This document shows positions 16,257 to 25,052 of a DNA stretch of 53,565 nucleotides, piece by piece. The DNA is taken from the NCBI RefSeq assembly GCF_014357575.1, contig NZ_JACONW010000020.1:1-53565 (forward strand). Reading direction: 5' to 3'. Made by a program: the position numbers and the translations under genes. Each line of letters opens with the position of its first letter. The stretch's first letter is position 1. The notes under the pieces were generated by a model, which was not told the DNA's origin, did no database searches, and was given only the letters and a program-made list of their open reading frames with translations. The DNA comes from Pseudomonas folii (GTDB taxonomy: Bacteria; Pseudomonadota; Gammaproteobacteria; Pseudomonadales; Pseudomonadaceae).

Positions 16257-17075
16257 TCAGCGCGGCAGCATGTAGCGCTCAATGGCGCTGGCGACTCCAT
16301 CTTCCTGATTACTGCCGGTAACGACATCGGCCTGATCGCGAACGCTCTCCTCAGCCTGCCCCATGGCAACTGAAAACCCGGCTTTATGGAACATCGCGAC
16401 ATCGTTGCCGCCATCACCGATGGCAGCGGTGTGAGCCATATCGACGCCCAACTGCCCGGCTAGCGTGACCAGTGCATTGCCTTTGTTGGCATCCAGTGCA
16501 GTCACATCCAGATAGTAAAGCTGCGAACGTGCGGCGAAGGCCTGACCAGCAATCATCGGGTTGAGAGTTGTTTCGAGCTGCTTCAGGAGTTCGAAATCGG
16601 TACTGGCGGCGACGATCTTGTCGACGCGATCCAGCCATGGCTCGAAGCTTTCAACCTGAACCGGTTCATAACCGAGCGTCGTACGTTCGTGCTCGACGTA
16701 ATCCCCCTGCGGATCGATCAGGAACCACTGATCATCGGCGAATACCCAAACAGCTACGGCATAGCCGGAGAACAGCTCGATGCATGTCCGTGCGGCGACC
16801 GGGTCAATGCGATAGGCAAACAGAACGCTGCCGTCCGGGGCAACGATATTTGCACCGTTAAAGCCTGCGGTCGGCAGATCCACGCCCAGGGCTTCGATCT
16901 GTTCGCGCATGGCACGCGGCGGACGACTGCTGGCCACGGTGAACAGGATTCCGGCATCGCGCAATCTGGCAACCGCGTCGACAGTCGCCTGGCTCAAGCT
17001 GTGGTCGGGACGCAATAAAGTCCCATCGATATCGGAAAGTACGAAGCGAACTTGCGGTGTCTGTACTTCAGGCAT
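16257..17075 (-). CDS. Cof-type HAD-IIB phosphatase
   Basis: A 272-residue HAD-superfamily hydrolase. Motif I is SDIDGTLL with the nucleophile and acid aspartates, motif II lies in FTVASSRPP, motif III uses a lysine before ALVTLAGQLG, and motif IV is GDGGNDVAMF. The large C2B cap (about residues 85-190) places it in the Cof/YbiV group, which dephosphorylates small sugar phosphates and cofactors. The start at 17075 is deduced from the 8-base overlap with the end of zwf (ATGCCTGA); a longer upstream open frame is only zwf read out of phase. Translational coupling to zwf suggests a substrate related to hexose phosphates. Confidence 0.9.
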   Translation of the reverse strand: MPEVQTPQVRFVLSDIDGTLLRPDHSLSQATVDAVARLRDAGILFTVASSRPPRAMREQIEALGVDLPTAGFNGANIVAPDGSVLFAYRIDPVAARTCIELFSGYAVAVWVFADDQWFLIDPQGDYVEHERTTLGYEPVQVESFEPWLDRVDKIVAASTDFELLKQLETTLNPMIAGQAFAARSQLYYLDVTALDANKGNALVTLAGQLGVDMAHTAAIGDGGNDVAMFHKAGFSVAMGQAEESVRDQADVVTGSNQEDGVASAIERYMLPR

Positions 17076-18600
17076 TGATATCCCGCCATTCTCGACCGTC
17101 TTTGCCCAGCAATGCATCCGCAGAAGCAGGTCCATCGCCCCCTGCGGGATACAGCTCGACCTGAGGATTTTTCTGCCAGGCATCCAGGAAAGGCTGCACA
17201 GCACGCCAACCGTTTTCAATATTGTCGGCACGCTGGAACAGGGTCTGGTCACCGGTCAGGCAGTCATAGATCAAGGTTTCATAACCCGTCGATGGCTGCA
17301 TCTCGAAGAAGTCTTTGTATTCAAAGCCCAGTTCAATATCTTCCATCTGCAAGGTCGGCCCGGGCCGCTTGGCGTACAGATCAAACCACATGCCTTCATT
17401 GGGCTGGATATGGATGCGAAGGTAATTAGGCTTGATACGGTCGACTTCGGTGTCGCGAAACTGCGCATAAGGCGCAGGCTTGAAGCAAATGGCAATCTCG
17501 GTGCTGCGCGTGCTCATGCGCTTGCCGGTCCGCAAGTAAAACGGCACGCCGACCCAGCGCCAGTTATCGATCATGACCTTGAGCGCCACGTAGGTTTCAG
17601 TGGTACTGGCCGGATCAACTTTGTTTTCCTGGCGATAACCCGGCACATCAGAACCCTCTCTGCTGCCTTCCGAGTACTGACCGCGCACGGAATTGGCCAG
17701 TGCCTCCTCTTCAGACCACGGACGAATCGCGCCGATGACCTTGGCCTTCTCGCCGCGAACCGCATCGGCACCAAAAGCTGCCGGAGGCTCCATGGCGACC
17801 ATGGCCAGCAGCTGGAACAGGTGATTAGGCACCATGTCCCGCAATGCACCGGTGTTTTCGTAAAAACTGCCACGTGTCTCCACCCCCACCGTCTCGGCGG
17901 CAGTGATCTGAACGTGATCGATGTAGTGATTGTTCCAGAAGGATTCGAACAGCGCGTTGGAAAAGCGGCTGACCAGAATGTTCTGTACCGTTTCTTTGCC
18001 CAGGTAGTGATCAATCCGGTAGATCTGCTTCTCGGTCATCACCTTGAGCAGGCATTCATTGAGTGCGACAGCGCTGGGCAAGTCCGAGCCAAAAGGCTTT
18101 TCGATGACTACCCGGCGAAACTGGCCGGCCGCTTCATTGAGCAGGCTCGAAGACCCGAGGCGCGTGGCAACCTCACTGAAGAAGCGCGGCGCGGTTGCCA
18201 GATAGAACACCGCATTACCGGTACCGGTACTTTTGATTTTGCCGGCGATATCGCCGTAGGTGGAGTCATCAAGGAAGTCGCCCTGCACATAGCTGATCCG
18301 GCCAGCCAGTTTGCTCCACAGCTCGGGATCCAGAGGATCCTTACCGTCATCAGCAACCTTGCTGGCTGCTTCCTGACGAATAAAATCCTCGAGCTTTTTC
18401 GCAAAATCCGCATCGCTGATCGCGTTGTGGTCAACGCCGACGATGTACAGGTTTTCATCAACCAGACCGTCCCTGCTCAGGTTGTACAGCGCCGGCATCA
18501 GCAGGCGCTTTACAAGGTCCCCATGGGCACCGAACAGGAACAGCGTGGTAGGTGGCGCAACTTCAGGCGTTTGCCGGGTATTGCTGCGCGATAGCCCCAT
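17068..18600 (-). CDS. zwf: Glucose-6-phosphate 1-dehydrogenase
   Basis: A 510-residue enzyme oxidising glucose 6-phosphate to 6-phosphogluconolactone with NADP+ (or NAD+). It shows the nucleotide-binding loop FLFGAHGDLVKR, the catalytic signature RIDHYLGKE, and EKPFGSDLPSA. Pseudomonads commonly carry more than one zwf; this one is paired with gnd rather than with hexR-pgl-eda, so it is probably the paralogue serving an oxidative pentose phosphate branch. The start codon shares one base with the gnd stop (TAATG) and the end overlaps the HAD gene by eight bases, so three genes are translationally coupled. Confidence 0.96.
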   Translation of the reverse strand: MGLSRSNTRQTPEVAPPTTLFLFGAHGDLVKRLLMPALYNLSRDGLVDENLYIVGVDHNAISDADFAKKLEDFIRQEAASKVADDGKDPLDPELWSKLAGRISYVQGDFLDDSTYGDIAGKIKSTGTGNAVFYLATAPRFFSEVATRLGSSSLLNEAAGQFRRVVIEKPFGSDLPSAVALNECLLKVMTEKQIYRIDHYLGKETVQNILVSRFSNALFESFWNNHYIDHVQITAAETVGVETRGSFYENTGALRDMVPNHLFQLLAMVAMEPPAAFGADAVRGEKAKVIGAIRPWSEEEALANSVRGQYSEGSREGSDVPGYRQENKVDPASTTETYVALKVMIDNWRWVGVPFYLRTGKRMSTRSTEIAICFKPAPYAQFRDTEVDRIKPNYLRIHIQPNEGMWFDLYAKRPGPTLQMEDIELGFEYKDFFEMQPSTGYETLIYDCLTGDQTLFQRADNIENGWRAVQPFLDAWQKNPQVELYPAGGDGPASADALLGKDGREWRDINA

Positions 18601-19577
18601 TATTTAGGACCTTCCTTGTGGCCGCCGAAGCCAAAGCGCATTGCCGAGAGCATCTTGTCTGCGTAAGAGCTCTTCTGACGCGAACGGAAACGGGCAAACA
18701 GCGCACTGGAAAGCACCGGGACAGGAACGGCCTGCTCCATGGCAGCCTCGATCGTCCAGCGCCCCTCACCGCTATCCGCCACAGCACCGGAATAAGCGTC
18801 CAGTTGCGGATCAGTTGCCAGCGCATCGGCAGTCAGGTCCAGCAGCCAGGAGGAGACCACGCTGCCGCGACGCCAGACTTCGGCGATATCAGCCATGTTC
18901 AGATCGAAGCGTTGCTCGACGGGGAGGTTTTCCGAGTTCTTCTGCTTGAGGATATCGAAGCCCTCGGCAAAGGCCTGCATCATGCCGTACTCGATACCGT
19001 TGTGAATCATCTTCACGAAGTGACCTGATCCGGCCGGACCTGCGTGAATGTAACCGCGCTCCGCACGGTCATCGGCAGAATTGCGGCCCTTGGTGCGCTC
19101 GACCGAACCCATGCCTGGGGCCAGGGTCGCGAAAAGCGGATCGAGGCGCGTGACTACGTCAGCTTCGCCACCAATCATCATGCAATAGCCGCGCTCAAGG
19201 CCCCATACGCCGCCGGACGTGCCCACGTCGACGTAATGCAGCCCCTTGGCCGTCAGCGCCTGAGCACGACGAACGTCGTCTTTATAGAAGGTGTTGCCGC
19301 CGTCAATGATCACGTCGTCTGCATCAAGCAGATCACTCAGGACATTGATGGTTTCTTCAGTTGGCTCACCTGCTGGAAGCATGACCCAGATGGCGCGCGG
19401 CTTGTCCATGGCGGCTACCAGCGCGGGCAAATCGGCTACCGCAGTCGACCCTTCCTTGGCGAGGGCGCTGCGAGACGCTTCATCACGGTCGTAAACCACG
19501 GTGGTGTGGCCATTGAGCATGAGGCGTCTTGCAATATTGCCGCCCATGCGGCCCAGTCCGATGATTCCAAGTTGCAT
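18600..19577 (-). CDS. gnd: 6-phosphogluconate dehydrogenase, decarboxylating (short form)
   Basis: A 326-residue enzyme producing ribulose 5-phosphate, CO2 and NAD(P)H. The Rossmann start is [19 protein letters not shown]; the substrate region is [20 protein letters not shown] and the catalytic lysine lies in [18 protein letters not shown]. At 326 residues it belongs to the short, often NAD-preferring class rather than the about 470-residue enterobacterial Gnd. The start is placed at 19577, where the Rossmann strand begins; ten upstream in-frame residues add nothing. First gene of the operon gnd-zwf-HAD-GH15. Its upstream region has a hairpin CTCAC-TTCGTT-GTGAG (about 19631-19646). Confidence 0.95.
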   Translation of the reverse strand: MQLGIIGLGRMGGNIARRLMLNGHTTVVYDRDEASRSALAKEGSTAVADLPALVAAMDKPRAIWVMLPAGEPTEETINVLSDLLDADDVIIDGGNTFYKDDVRRAQALTAKGLHYVDVGTSGGVWGLERGYCMMIGGEADVVTRLDPLFATLAPGMGSVERTKGRNSADDRAERGYIHAGPAGSGHFVKMIHNGIEYGMMQAFAEGFDILKQKNSENLPVEQRFDLNMADIAEVWRRGSVVSSWLLDLTADALATDPQLDAYSGAVADSGEGRWTIEAAMEQAVPVPVLSSALFARFRSRQKSSYADKMLSAMRFGFGGHKEGPK

Positions 19578-19911
19578 GCTGGTGCTCCGTAATTCGCGAT
19601 AAAACAAAAAAATGTTACCTCATTGTACAGCTCACTTCGTTGTGAGCCAGCCATGAGCATGATTTTTAAAGCTGCAGATTCGCTCAAACCCAGTCACTGC
19701 GGGGTCTACAGGATGGCTAATGGACACCACCATAAAAACAGGCACAATCACGAACAAGAAACGTTCGCGACCCTCCAAAATAAAAAAGTTCCATTTTTGC
19801 GCAAAAGAAATCAGAATTGTGGCCGATAGAGAGGTAAGCAGAGGCGAGTCGGGGATCGATAGTCATTTGCCAGGACCTTTCATGTTGAATCCGCCATTTG
19901 CGAGGTGAGCA
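19578..19911. other. Divergent control region between gnd and the 57-aa ORF
   Basis: No gene is supported. It contains the small hairpin CTCACTTCGTTGTGAG close to gnd and an AT-rich section (about 19735-19815) with poly-A runs. I looked for a HexR operator (TTGT-N7/8-ACAA) and did not find a convincing one. Confidence 0.4.
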
Positions 19912-20085
19912 ATGGGCACTGTACTACCGGCAACCGCACCACAAACTCTCTATGTCACTATCCGTCGTGACGAACTGCGCCAGCTTAAAGAAGAGCGCGA
20001 ACAGTTGCTGAGCAAGGTCGCTCATTTGAGCCTCATGCTGCAACAATCCCAGCTGATGATCAGCAGCAACGCCCTTCAAGCCTGA
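19912..20085 (+). CDS. 57-residue coiled-coil small protein
   Basis: An ORF below the usual length cut-off. The ATG at 19912 has the ribosome-binding site GAGGTGAG five bases upstream and the frame ends with TGA at 20083-20085. The product begins MGTVLPATAPQTLYVTIRRD, continues with a strongly heptad-like helix ELRQLKEEREQLLSKVAHLS and ends LQQSQLMISSNALQA. It looks like a small dimeric coiled coil with no membrane segment. A hairpin with arms GGCAAGCC/GGCTTGCC at about 20130-20152 lies shortly after it. I do not recognise the family. Confidence 0.6.
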   Translation: MGTVLPATAPQTLYVTIRRDELRQLKEEREQLLSKVAHLSLMLQQSQLMISSNALQA

Positions 20086-20540
20086 GCCCCATACACTCGT
20101 TGCCTCCGAGCAACGCAGCATGACGAATAGCGGCAAGCCCGATCAGTCGGCTTGCCCCTGGCAGCACCCTCCTCCGAATTCCTTTCTTATCTATCTTAAG
20201 AACCGCTCTAAATTCGAGTTTCAACACAGCAACGCCTGCTGGAATTGAAACGTATTCTGCAGGAGAGAGCTTGCTCGCGATTACGTCAGCACAGGCAATA
20301 TATTCACCGACTGATAGACCGAGATCGCTAGCAAGCCCACTCCTACAGGTCCCATTTTTGCTGCGCTAGAGCGTGGCATCAGGGACACAGGGGTCTCCTA
20401 CAAGGCTGGCGCTTTACATGAGACATGTGCGCCCCCCTGAGAACCACTCATTCCAGGCTTAGCTTCTGGGGAGCTCTACCTCAAAATCTCCGACCAGACA
20501 CTCTTATCTAACGTTCAACCCCGGTGAAGGTTTACCGCGA
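20086..20540. other. Intergenic region with hairpin and REP pair
   Basis: No gene is seen. After the hairpin at 20130-20152 come an AT-rich patch and a REP pair (20257-20349, listed separately). The remainder up to the GNAT stop codon has no recognisable feature. Confidence 0.45.
20257..20349. repeat. Inverted REP pair (REPIN)
   Basis: The left half CTGCAGGAGAGAGCTTGCTC-GCGAT and the right half ATCGCTAGCAAGCCCACTCC-TACAG are inverted with respect to each other, with about 40 bases between. The core GCTTGCTCGCGAT is the common pseudomonad REP sequence. It is decayed relative to the copies at 43 kb. Confidence 0.8.
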
Positions 20541-21032
20541 TTAAAGCGTCTTCTGCCAGAACATGGCCTTGCCCATCTGCGGGTCCAGTTCATAACCGGC
20601 AAAGCCAAGTTTTCGATAGGCACCCTGAGCAATAAGATTGCCCTCCAGCACTTCGAGGGTCAGCTTGCAGCAGCCACGCTGGCGGGCGATTTCTTCGACT
20701 TTCGCCAGCATCTTCTGGCTGATACCCAAACCGCGATACTGGCCCAGCACTGCAACATCGTGAATGTTGACCAGTGGCCGACACTGGAAGGTTGAAAAAC
20801 CTTCGAAGCAATTGACCAGCCCTACCGGCTCGCCAGCGATGAATGCCAGGACGCTGAATGCATGGGGGCGCTTGGCCAGCTCGATGGCCAGTTGTTGTTG
20901 GGCATCAAGCGATAACGATGTACCACCTCCCATGACATCTTCAGCGTACTGATTGAGCATGAAGCCGATCGCTTGCGCATGCACCGGATTGGTGTAGCTG
21001 GCTTGCAGTACCAAAACTTCAGGGCTATCCAT
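20541..21032 (-). CDS. GNAT-family N-acetyltransferase
   Basis: A 163-residue acetyl-CoA-dependent acyltransferase. The GNAT core is visible: LVNCFEGFSTFQCRPLVNIH (beta4 region), DVAVLGQYRGLGISQKML (motif A, with Q/RxxGxG/A as QYRGLG) and LTLEVLEGNLIAQGAYRKLG (motif B). These residues bind the CoA pyrophosphate. Substrate unknown. The ribosome-binding site GAGGATGTA precedes the ATG. It is monocistronic on the minus strand and divergent from glgA, 600 bases away. Confidence 0.88.
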   Translation of the reverse strand: MDSPEVLVLQASYTNPVHAQAIGFMLNQYAEDVMGGGTSLSLDAQQQLAIELAKRPHAFSVLAFIAGEPVGLVNCFEGFSTFQCRPLVNIHDVAVLGQYRGLGISQKMLAKVEEIARQRGCCKLTLEVLEGNLIAQGAYRKLGFAGYELDPQMGKAMFWQKTL

Positions 21033-21632
21033 TACATCCTCTATACAACTGCATAATCATGAATGTGCCGGACTCGAATCGAGCCGGTTAGCCGATTCTA
21101 TATCGCCGCACATGAAAATGTTTCGGATTGAGATCAGGAAATACCCACGGTTGCCCCATGAAATAGCGCCATACGCACCAATAAAAGGCCGAGGTCGTCG
21201 TAGGAGATTATTTCTGCCCTATGCAGGCTCCTTCCATCCCTGCGTCTTAAGCCTGAACGCACTATCGTCCAACAATCCGACGGCCGGTCATTCGCCTGCC
21301 CCATGGTGTTTTTTATCGCTCTAACATAGCGCAGTGCGGCATTTCGCCACACATAACGGGTGATCTCACCCCCCTGTAATCAGGCTCTGAAGCCCAGACC
21401 AGACATTTCCCACAAAAAAAGTCGAAACTTTCCAATGAACGCACAGGTCATCTGATAACAGCGCCTATGCTGATGGCTGAGCCTGCACTTTTTAGCAATA
21501 CCTGTCTGTCCGTGAAGAACGCAAACAGTAAATGGGTACTGATCTTGCGTAGTGCTTGTGTGTCCGGCCATAGGACATGGCCAATAACAAATCTGATGCA
21601 GTACCGATACTGTATTGAATGGGGAGAAATCG
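21033..21632. other. 600-base region upstream of glgA
   Basis: No gene is supported. Near the GNAT gene is an inverted repeat CCGGACTCGA / TCGAGCCGG (about 21067-21087). Closer to glgA, CCTATGCT (21464-21471) resembles the RpoS-type extended -10 element, which would fit stress-induced trehalose genes, but no supporting -35 exists and the call is weak. The region is long enough for a substantial 5' leader or an unrecognised sRNA. Confidence 0.35.
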
Positions 21633-23222
21633 ATGATTAGCGCCGCTGTCAAAACCCAGAAGGGAGAGAGTTTTAACCAGCCGGCCAGCGAGCTGACTCA
21701 TCTGCCGGTCTTCGCTACGACGAGCGTTCCAATGCTGCAACTGCCTGCCGCTACACAGCCCATGATCGTGTCGAGCAACAGACGCAAAGTCCTGTTTGTG
21801 ACCTCCGAACTGGCTGACCTGGTGAAAACCGGGGGACTGGGTGATGTTTCTGCCGCGCTGCCGCGAGCCATGCGCCACCTGCACGACGTCCGTGTGCTGA
21901 TTCCCGGCTACCCGCAAGTCCTTAACAGTGGCAATCCAATTCATGTCATCAGCCAATTGGGTGGCCATGCAGCGCTGCCGCCTTGCAAGATTGGCCGGAT
22001 GGACATGAAGGACGGCCTGGTGATTTATGTACTGATCTGCCCGGAACTGTATGAGCGCGAAGGTACGCCTTACGCCGACAATCAGGGACGTGACTGGTCC
22101 GACAACCATATTCGTTTTGCCCGTCTGGGCCTGGCTGCCGCTGAATTCGCGGCCGGCGCGGTAAAAACCCAGTGGAGTCCCGAGCTGGTTCACGCGCACG
22201 ACTGGCCTGCCGGTCTGGCTCCCGCTTACATGAAGTGGCGCGGACAGACCACGCCGACCATTTTCACCATTCACAACCTGGCGTATCAAGGCACTGTCAG
22301 CACCGCGTCTGCCCGCGAACTGGGCATTCCGGATGAAGCGTTGAGCGCCGAAGGCATGGAGTTCTACGGCAAGCTTTCCTTCATCAAGGCGGGTATGGCC
22401 TACGCCAGCCACATCACCACGGTCAGCGCGACCTATGCCAAGGAAATCACCACCCCCGAGTTCGGTTGCGGCCTGGAAGGTTTCCTGCAGCATAAAGCCA
22501 ATCGCGGTCAGCTCAGCGGTATCCCGAACGGCATTGACGCCAGTTGGGACGCAGCCACTGACGAGCATTTGATTTGCCACTTCGCGCCGAATGAATGGCA
22601 GCGCAAGGAAATCAACGCCGACCACGTACGTGAATTGTTCGAGCTTGAGCCGTCCAGTGGTCCGCTGTTCGCAGTCGTTTCGCGTCTGGTCTACCAGAAA
22701 GGTCTGGACCTGACCATCGGTGTTGCCGAACACATCGTCAACAATGGTGGCCAGATCGCAATCATCGGTCGCGGGGAGCCAGAAGAAGAAGACGCCATGC
22801 GCGCTTTGGCAGAACGCTTCCCCGGGAAAATCGGTGTCCGTATCGGCTTCAACGAAACCGATGCCCGCCGCATGTTTGCAGGCAGTGACTTCCTGCTGAT
22901 GCCGTCGCGTTACGAACCGTGCGGTCTGAGCCAGATGTACGCTCAGCGTTTCGGCTCTCTGCCGGTCGCCCGCAACACCGGCGGCCTCGCTGACACCATT
23001 GAAGACGGCGTGACAGGCTTCCTGTTCAACGAGTCAACGGTCGAAAGCTACAAAGAAGCATTGAACCGCGCCTTCAAGGTGTTCTCCAATCCTTCACTGA
23101 TCAACGCCATGCGTTGCCGGGCAATGGCAGCCCCGTTTAACTGGCACCAAGCGGTAGAGCCTTACGCAGAGCTCTATCAGGACCTGTTGAAAAAGAACGT
23201 GGGTGCCGCACTTCATTATTGA
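21633..23222 (+). CDS. glgA: Glycogen synthase (GT5)
   Basis: A 529-residue GT5 enzyme that extends alpha-1,4-glucan from a nucleotide-glucose donor. The donor loop KTGGLGD lies at residues 65-71, about 50 residues further in than in E. coli GlgA, so this protein has an N-terminal extension. Other landmarks are HAHDWPAGLAP, IFTIHNLAYQG, GIPNGID and the C-terminal PSRYEPCGLSQMYAQRFG with the retaining-GT glutamate and the GGLADTI donor motif. The ATG at 21633 has GGGGAG upstream; a TTG 18 bases earlier is less likely. First gene of the glucan/trehalose cluster; no glgC is nearby, so the donor (ADP- or UDP-glucose) is uncertain. Confidence 0.96.
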   Translation: MISAAVKTQKGESFNQPASELTHLPVFATTSVPMLQLPAATQPMIVSSNRRKVLFVTSELADLVKTGGLGDVSAALPRAMRHLHDVRVLIPGYPQVLNSGNPIHVISQLGGHAALPPCKIGRMDMKDGLVIYVLICPELYEREGTPYADNQGRDWSDNHIRFARLGLAAAEFAAGAVKTQWSPELVHAHDWPAGLAPAYMKWRGQTTPTIFTIHNLAYQGTVSTASARELGIPDEALSAEGMEFYGKLSFIKAGMAYASHITTVSATYAKEITTPEFGCGLEGFLQHKANRGQLSGIPNGIDASWDAATDEHLICHFAPNEWQRKEINADHVRELFELEPSSGPLFAVVSRLVYQKGLDLTIGVAEHIVNNGGQIAIIGRGEPEEEDAMRALAERFPGKIGVRIGFNETDARRMFAGSDFLLMPSRYEPCGLSQMYAQRFGSLPVARNTGGLADTIEDGVTGFLFNESTVESYKEALNRAFKVFSNPSLINAMRCRAMAAPFNWHQAVEPYAELYQDLLKKNVGAALHY

Positions 23223-23237
23223 TTAAGGGGTCAACGG

Positions 23238-25052
23238 ATGCCTCTGCGTACGGACGAGAACTGGCGCCACGGCGCCGTTTTACTGGATTCTGGCCACACG
23301 CGGTTCGCCCTCTGGGCACCCGACGCCTATTACGTCAGTCTAGAACTCGAGGGTGGCCAGTCTCTGGCCATGCTCCCGCAAAACGAAGGATGGTTTGTAC
23401 TCGAGGCCCGCTGTCCAGCGGGCACTCGCTACCGGTACAACATCGACGGGGAACTTGAAGTCCCTGATCCTGCCTCCCGCGCTCAATCCTCTGATGTCCA
23501 TTCCCATAGCGTAGTGGTCGATCCCCTCGCCTATGAATGGCAGAACACTGGATGGCTGGGTCGTCCCTGGTACGAAGCGGTCATTTACGAGCTGCACGTC
23601 GGATCACTGGGTGGCTATGCCGGGGTCGAGGCTCATCTGGAGCGTCTGGCCGGGCTTGGGGTAACAGCGATTGAGCTTATGCCCATCGCGCAATTCCCCG
23701 GGGAACGTAACTGGGGCTACGACGGTGTATTGCCTTACGCGCCACAGTCCTCCTACGGGACGCCGGAGCAACTCAAGCACCTGATCGATACGGCCCACGG
23801 CCATGGTTTGATGGTGATCCTTGACGTGGTCTACAACCACTTCGGCCCGGACGGCAATTATCTGGGCCGCTACGCCAAAGGATTCTTCCGCAACGACGTG
23901 AAGACGCCGTGGGGCGATTCCATTGATTTCCGGCGTCGGGAAGTGCGCGACTTCTTCATCGACAACGCGCTGATGTGGCTACTTGAATACCGGTTCGATG
24001 GGTTGCGGATGGACGCCGTGCATGCGATCAACGACGACACCTTTTTGCCGGAATTCGCGCAGAGGGTTCGTGAGCAGATCGACGCGCCGCGGCATGTCTG
24101 GCTCAACCTGGAAAACGAGTTCAACCAGGCCAGCCTGCTGGAACAGGGCTATGACGCGCAATGGAACGATGACGGTCATAATACGCTGCACGTGATACTG
24201 ACTGGCGAAACCGACGCGTACTACACCGACTTCGCCCACGAGGCCACCCAAAAGCTGGCGCGCTTGCTCAGCCAGGGCTTTGTCTATCAGGGCGAGCCAA
24301 CTCGTCACGGCCACACCCGTGGTGAATCCAGCGGGCATCTGCCGCCTAGCGCGTTTGTCCTGTTCCTGCAGAACCACGATCAGATCGGCAACCGGGCCTT
24401 TGGCGAGCGTCTGCCGCAAATCTGCCACGCACCCGCGTTGCGTGCCGCCACAGCCTTGTGGCTGCTCTCTCCGATGATCCCATTGATGTTCATGGGCGAT
24501 GAATGGGCGGCGAGTGAGCCGTTCCTGTTCTTCACCGATCATCACGGCGAACTGGCCGATGCGGTGCGTGAAGGCCGACGCAGTGAGTTTGCCGACTTCG
24601 CAGCCTTTGCTGACGAAGAGAAACGCGAACACATTCCCGACCCTAATGACCCGGCAACCTTCGAAGCCTCCAGACCGGCTTTTGACGCGGTGTATCTGGA
24701 AACCGACAAAGGCAGCGACCACCGCAACTGGCTTGAGCTCTATCGCCAGCTTTTGGCGCTGCGTCATCAGCAAATCGTACCTCGCTTGCCGGGCAGTCAT
24801 GCCCTGGGTGCTGAAGTGCTGAGTGAAGGTGCAGTGACGGCGCGCTGGAGAATGGGCGACGGCGCTGTGCTGCGCATCGATATCAACCTGACTGAACATG
24901 CAGTCACCGCCCCTCAGTGGAAAGGCGGCAGCGTTGTTTTCGAAACCCTGCCAAACGTGGCAGAACTTTCCCGGCGAGGCATCCTCAATCCATACACGGC
25001 CATTGTCAGCCTGATAGCAACCGATGTTCTGGAGGAACAGGATGAGCAATGA
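23238..25052 (+). CDS. treZ: Malto-oligosyltrehalose trehalohydrolase
   Basis: A 604-residue GH13 enzyme that releases trehalose from the terminus of maltooligosyltrehalose. An N-terminal CBM48-like domain (about 10-95; FALWAPDAYYVSLELEGG) precedes the barrel: LDVVYNHFGPDG, nucleophile D259 in DGLRMDAVHAI, acid E292 in WLNLENEFNQ, and the transition-state aspartate in FLQNHDQIGNRAFGERL. This last motif and the length distinguish TreZ from branching enzyme. It begins 15 bases after glgA and overlaps malQ by 11 bases. It works downstream of TreY. Confidence 0.95.
   Translation: MPLRTDENWRHGAVLLDSGHTRFALWAPDAYYVSLELEGGQSLAMLPQNEGWFVLEARCPAGTRYRYNIDGELEVPDPASRAQSSDVHSHSVVVDPLAYEWQNTGWLGRPWYEAVIYELHVGSLGGYAGVEAHLERLAGLGVTAIELMPIAQFPGERNWGYDGVLPYAPQSSYGTPEQLKHLIDTAHGHGLMVILDVVYNHFGPDGNYLGRYAKGFFRNDVKTPWGDSIDFRRREVRDFFIDNALMWLLEYRFDGLRMDAVHAINDDTFLPEFAQRVREQIDAPRHVWLNLENEFNQASLLEQGYDAQWNDDGHNTLHVILTGETDAYYTDFAHEATQKLARLLSQGFVYQGEPTRHGHTRGESSGHLPPSAFVLFLQNHDQIGNRAFGERLPQICHAPALRAATALWLLSPMIPLMFMGDEWAASEPFLFFTDHHGELADAVREGRRSEFADFAAFADEEKREHIPDPNDPATFEASRPAFDAVYLETDKGSDHRNWLELYRQLLALRHQQIVPRLPGSHALGAEVLSEGAVTARWRMGDGAVLRIDINLTEHAVTAPQWKGGSVVFETLPNVAELSRRGILNPYTAIVSLIATDVLEEQDEQ

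Noticed and set aside
16909..18594. A 561-codon plus-strand open frame opposite zwf
   Set aside because: It mirrors zwf on the other strand. zwf has clear motifs and operon context, while the antisense product has no recognisable domain; high-GC codon bias creates such shadows.
19578..19911. HexR operator controlling gnd-zwf
   Set aside because: No TTGT-N7/8-ACAA dyad was found in the upstream region.
21427..21456. Possible AlgU promoter (GAAACTT ... TCTGA) upstream of glgA
   Set aside because: The distance between the boxes is about 20 bases instead of the required 16-17 and the -35 has an extra base.
21492..22733. A 413-codon minus-strand frame opposite glgA, and similar frames opposite treZ, treY and glgX
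   Set aside because: All lie antisense to genes with diagnostic GT5 or GH13 motifs and encode Gln/Val/His-rich nonsense without domains.
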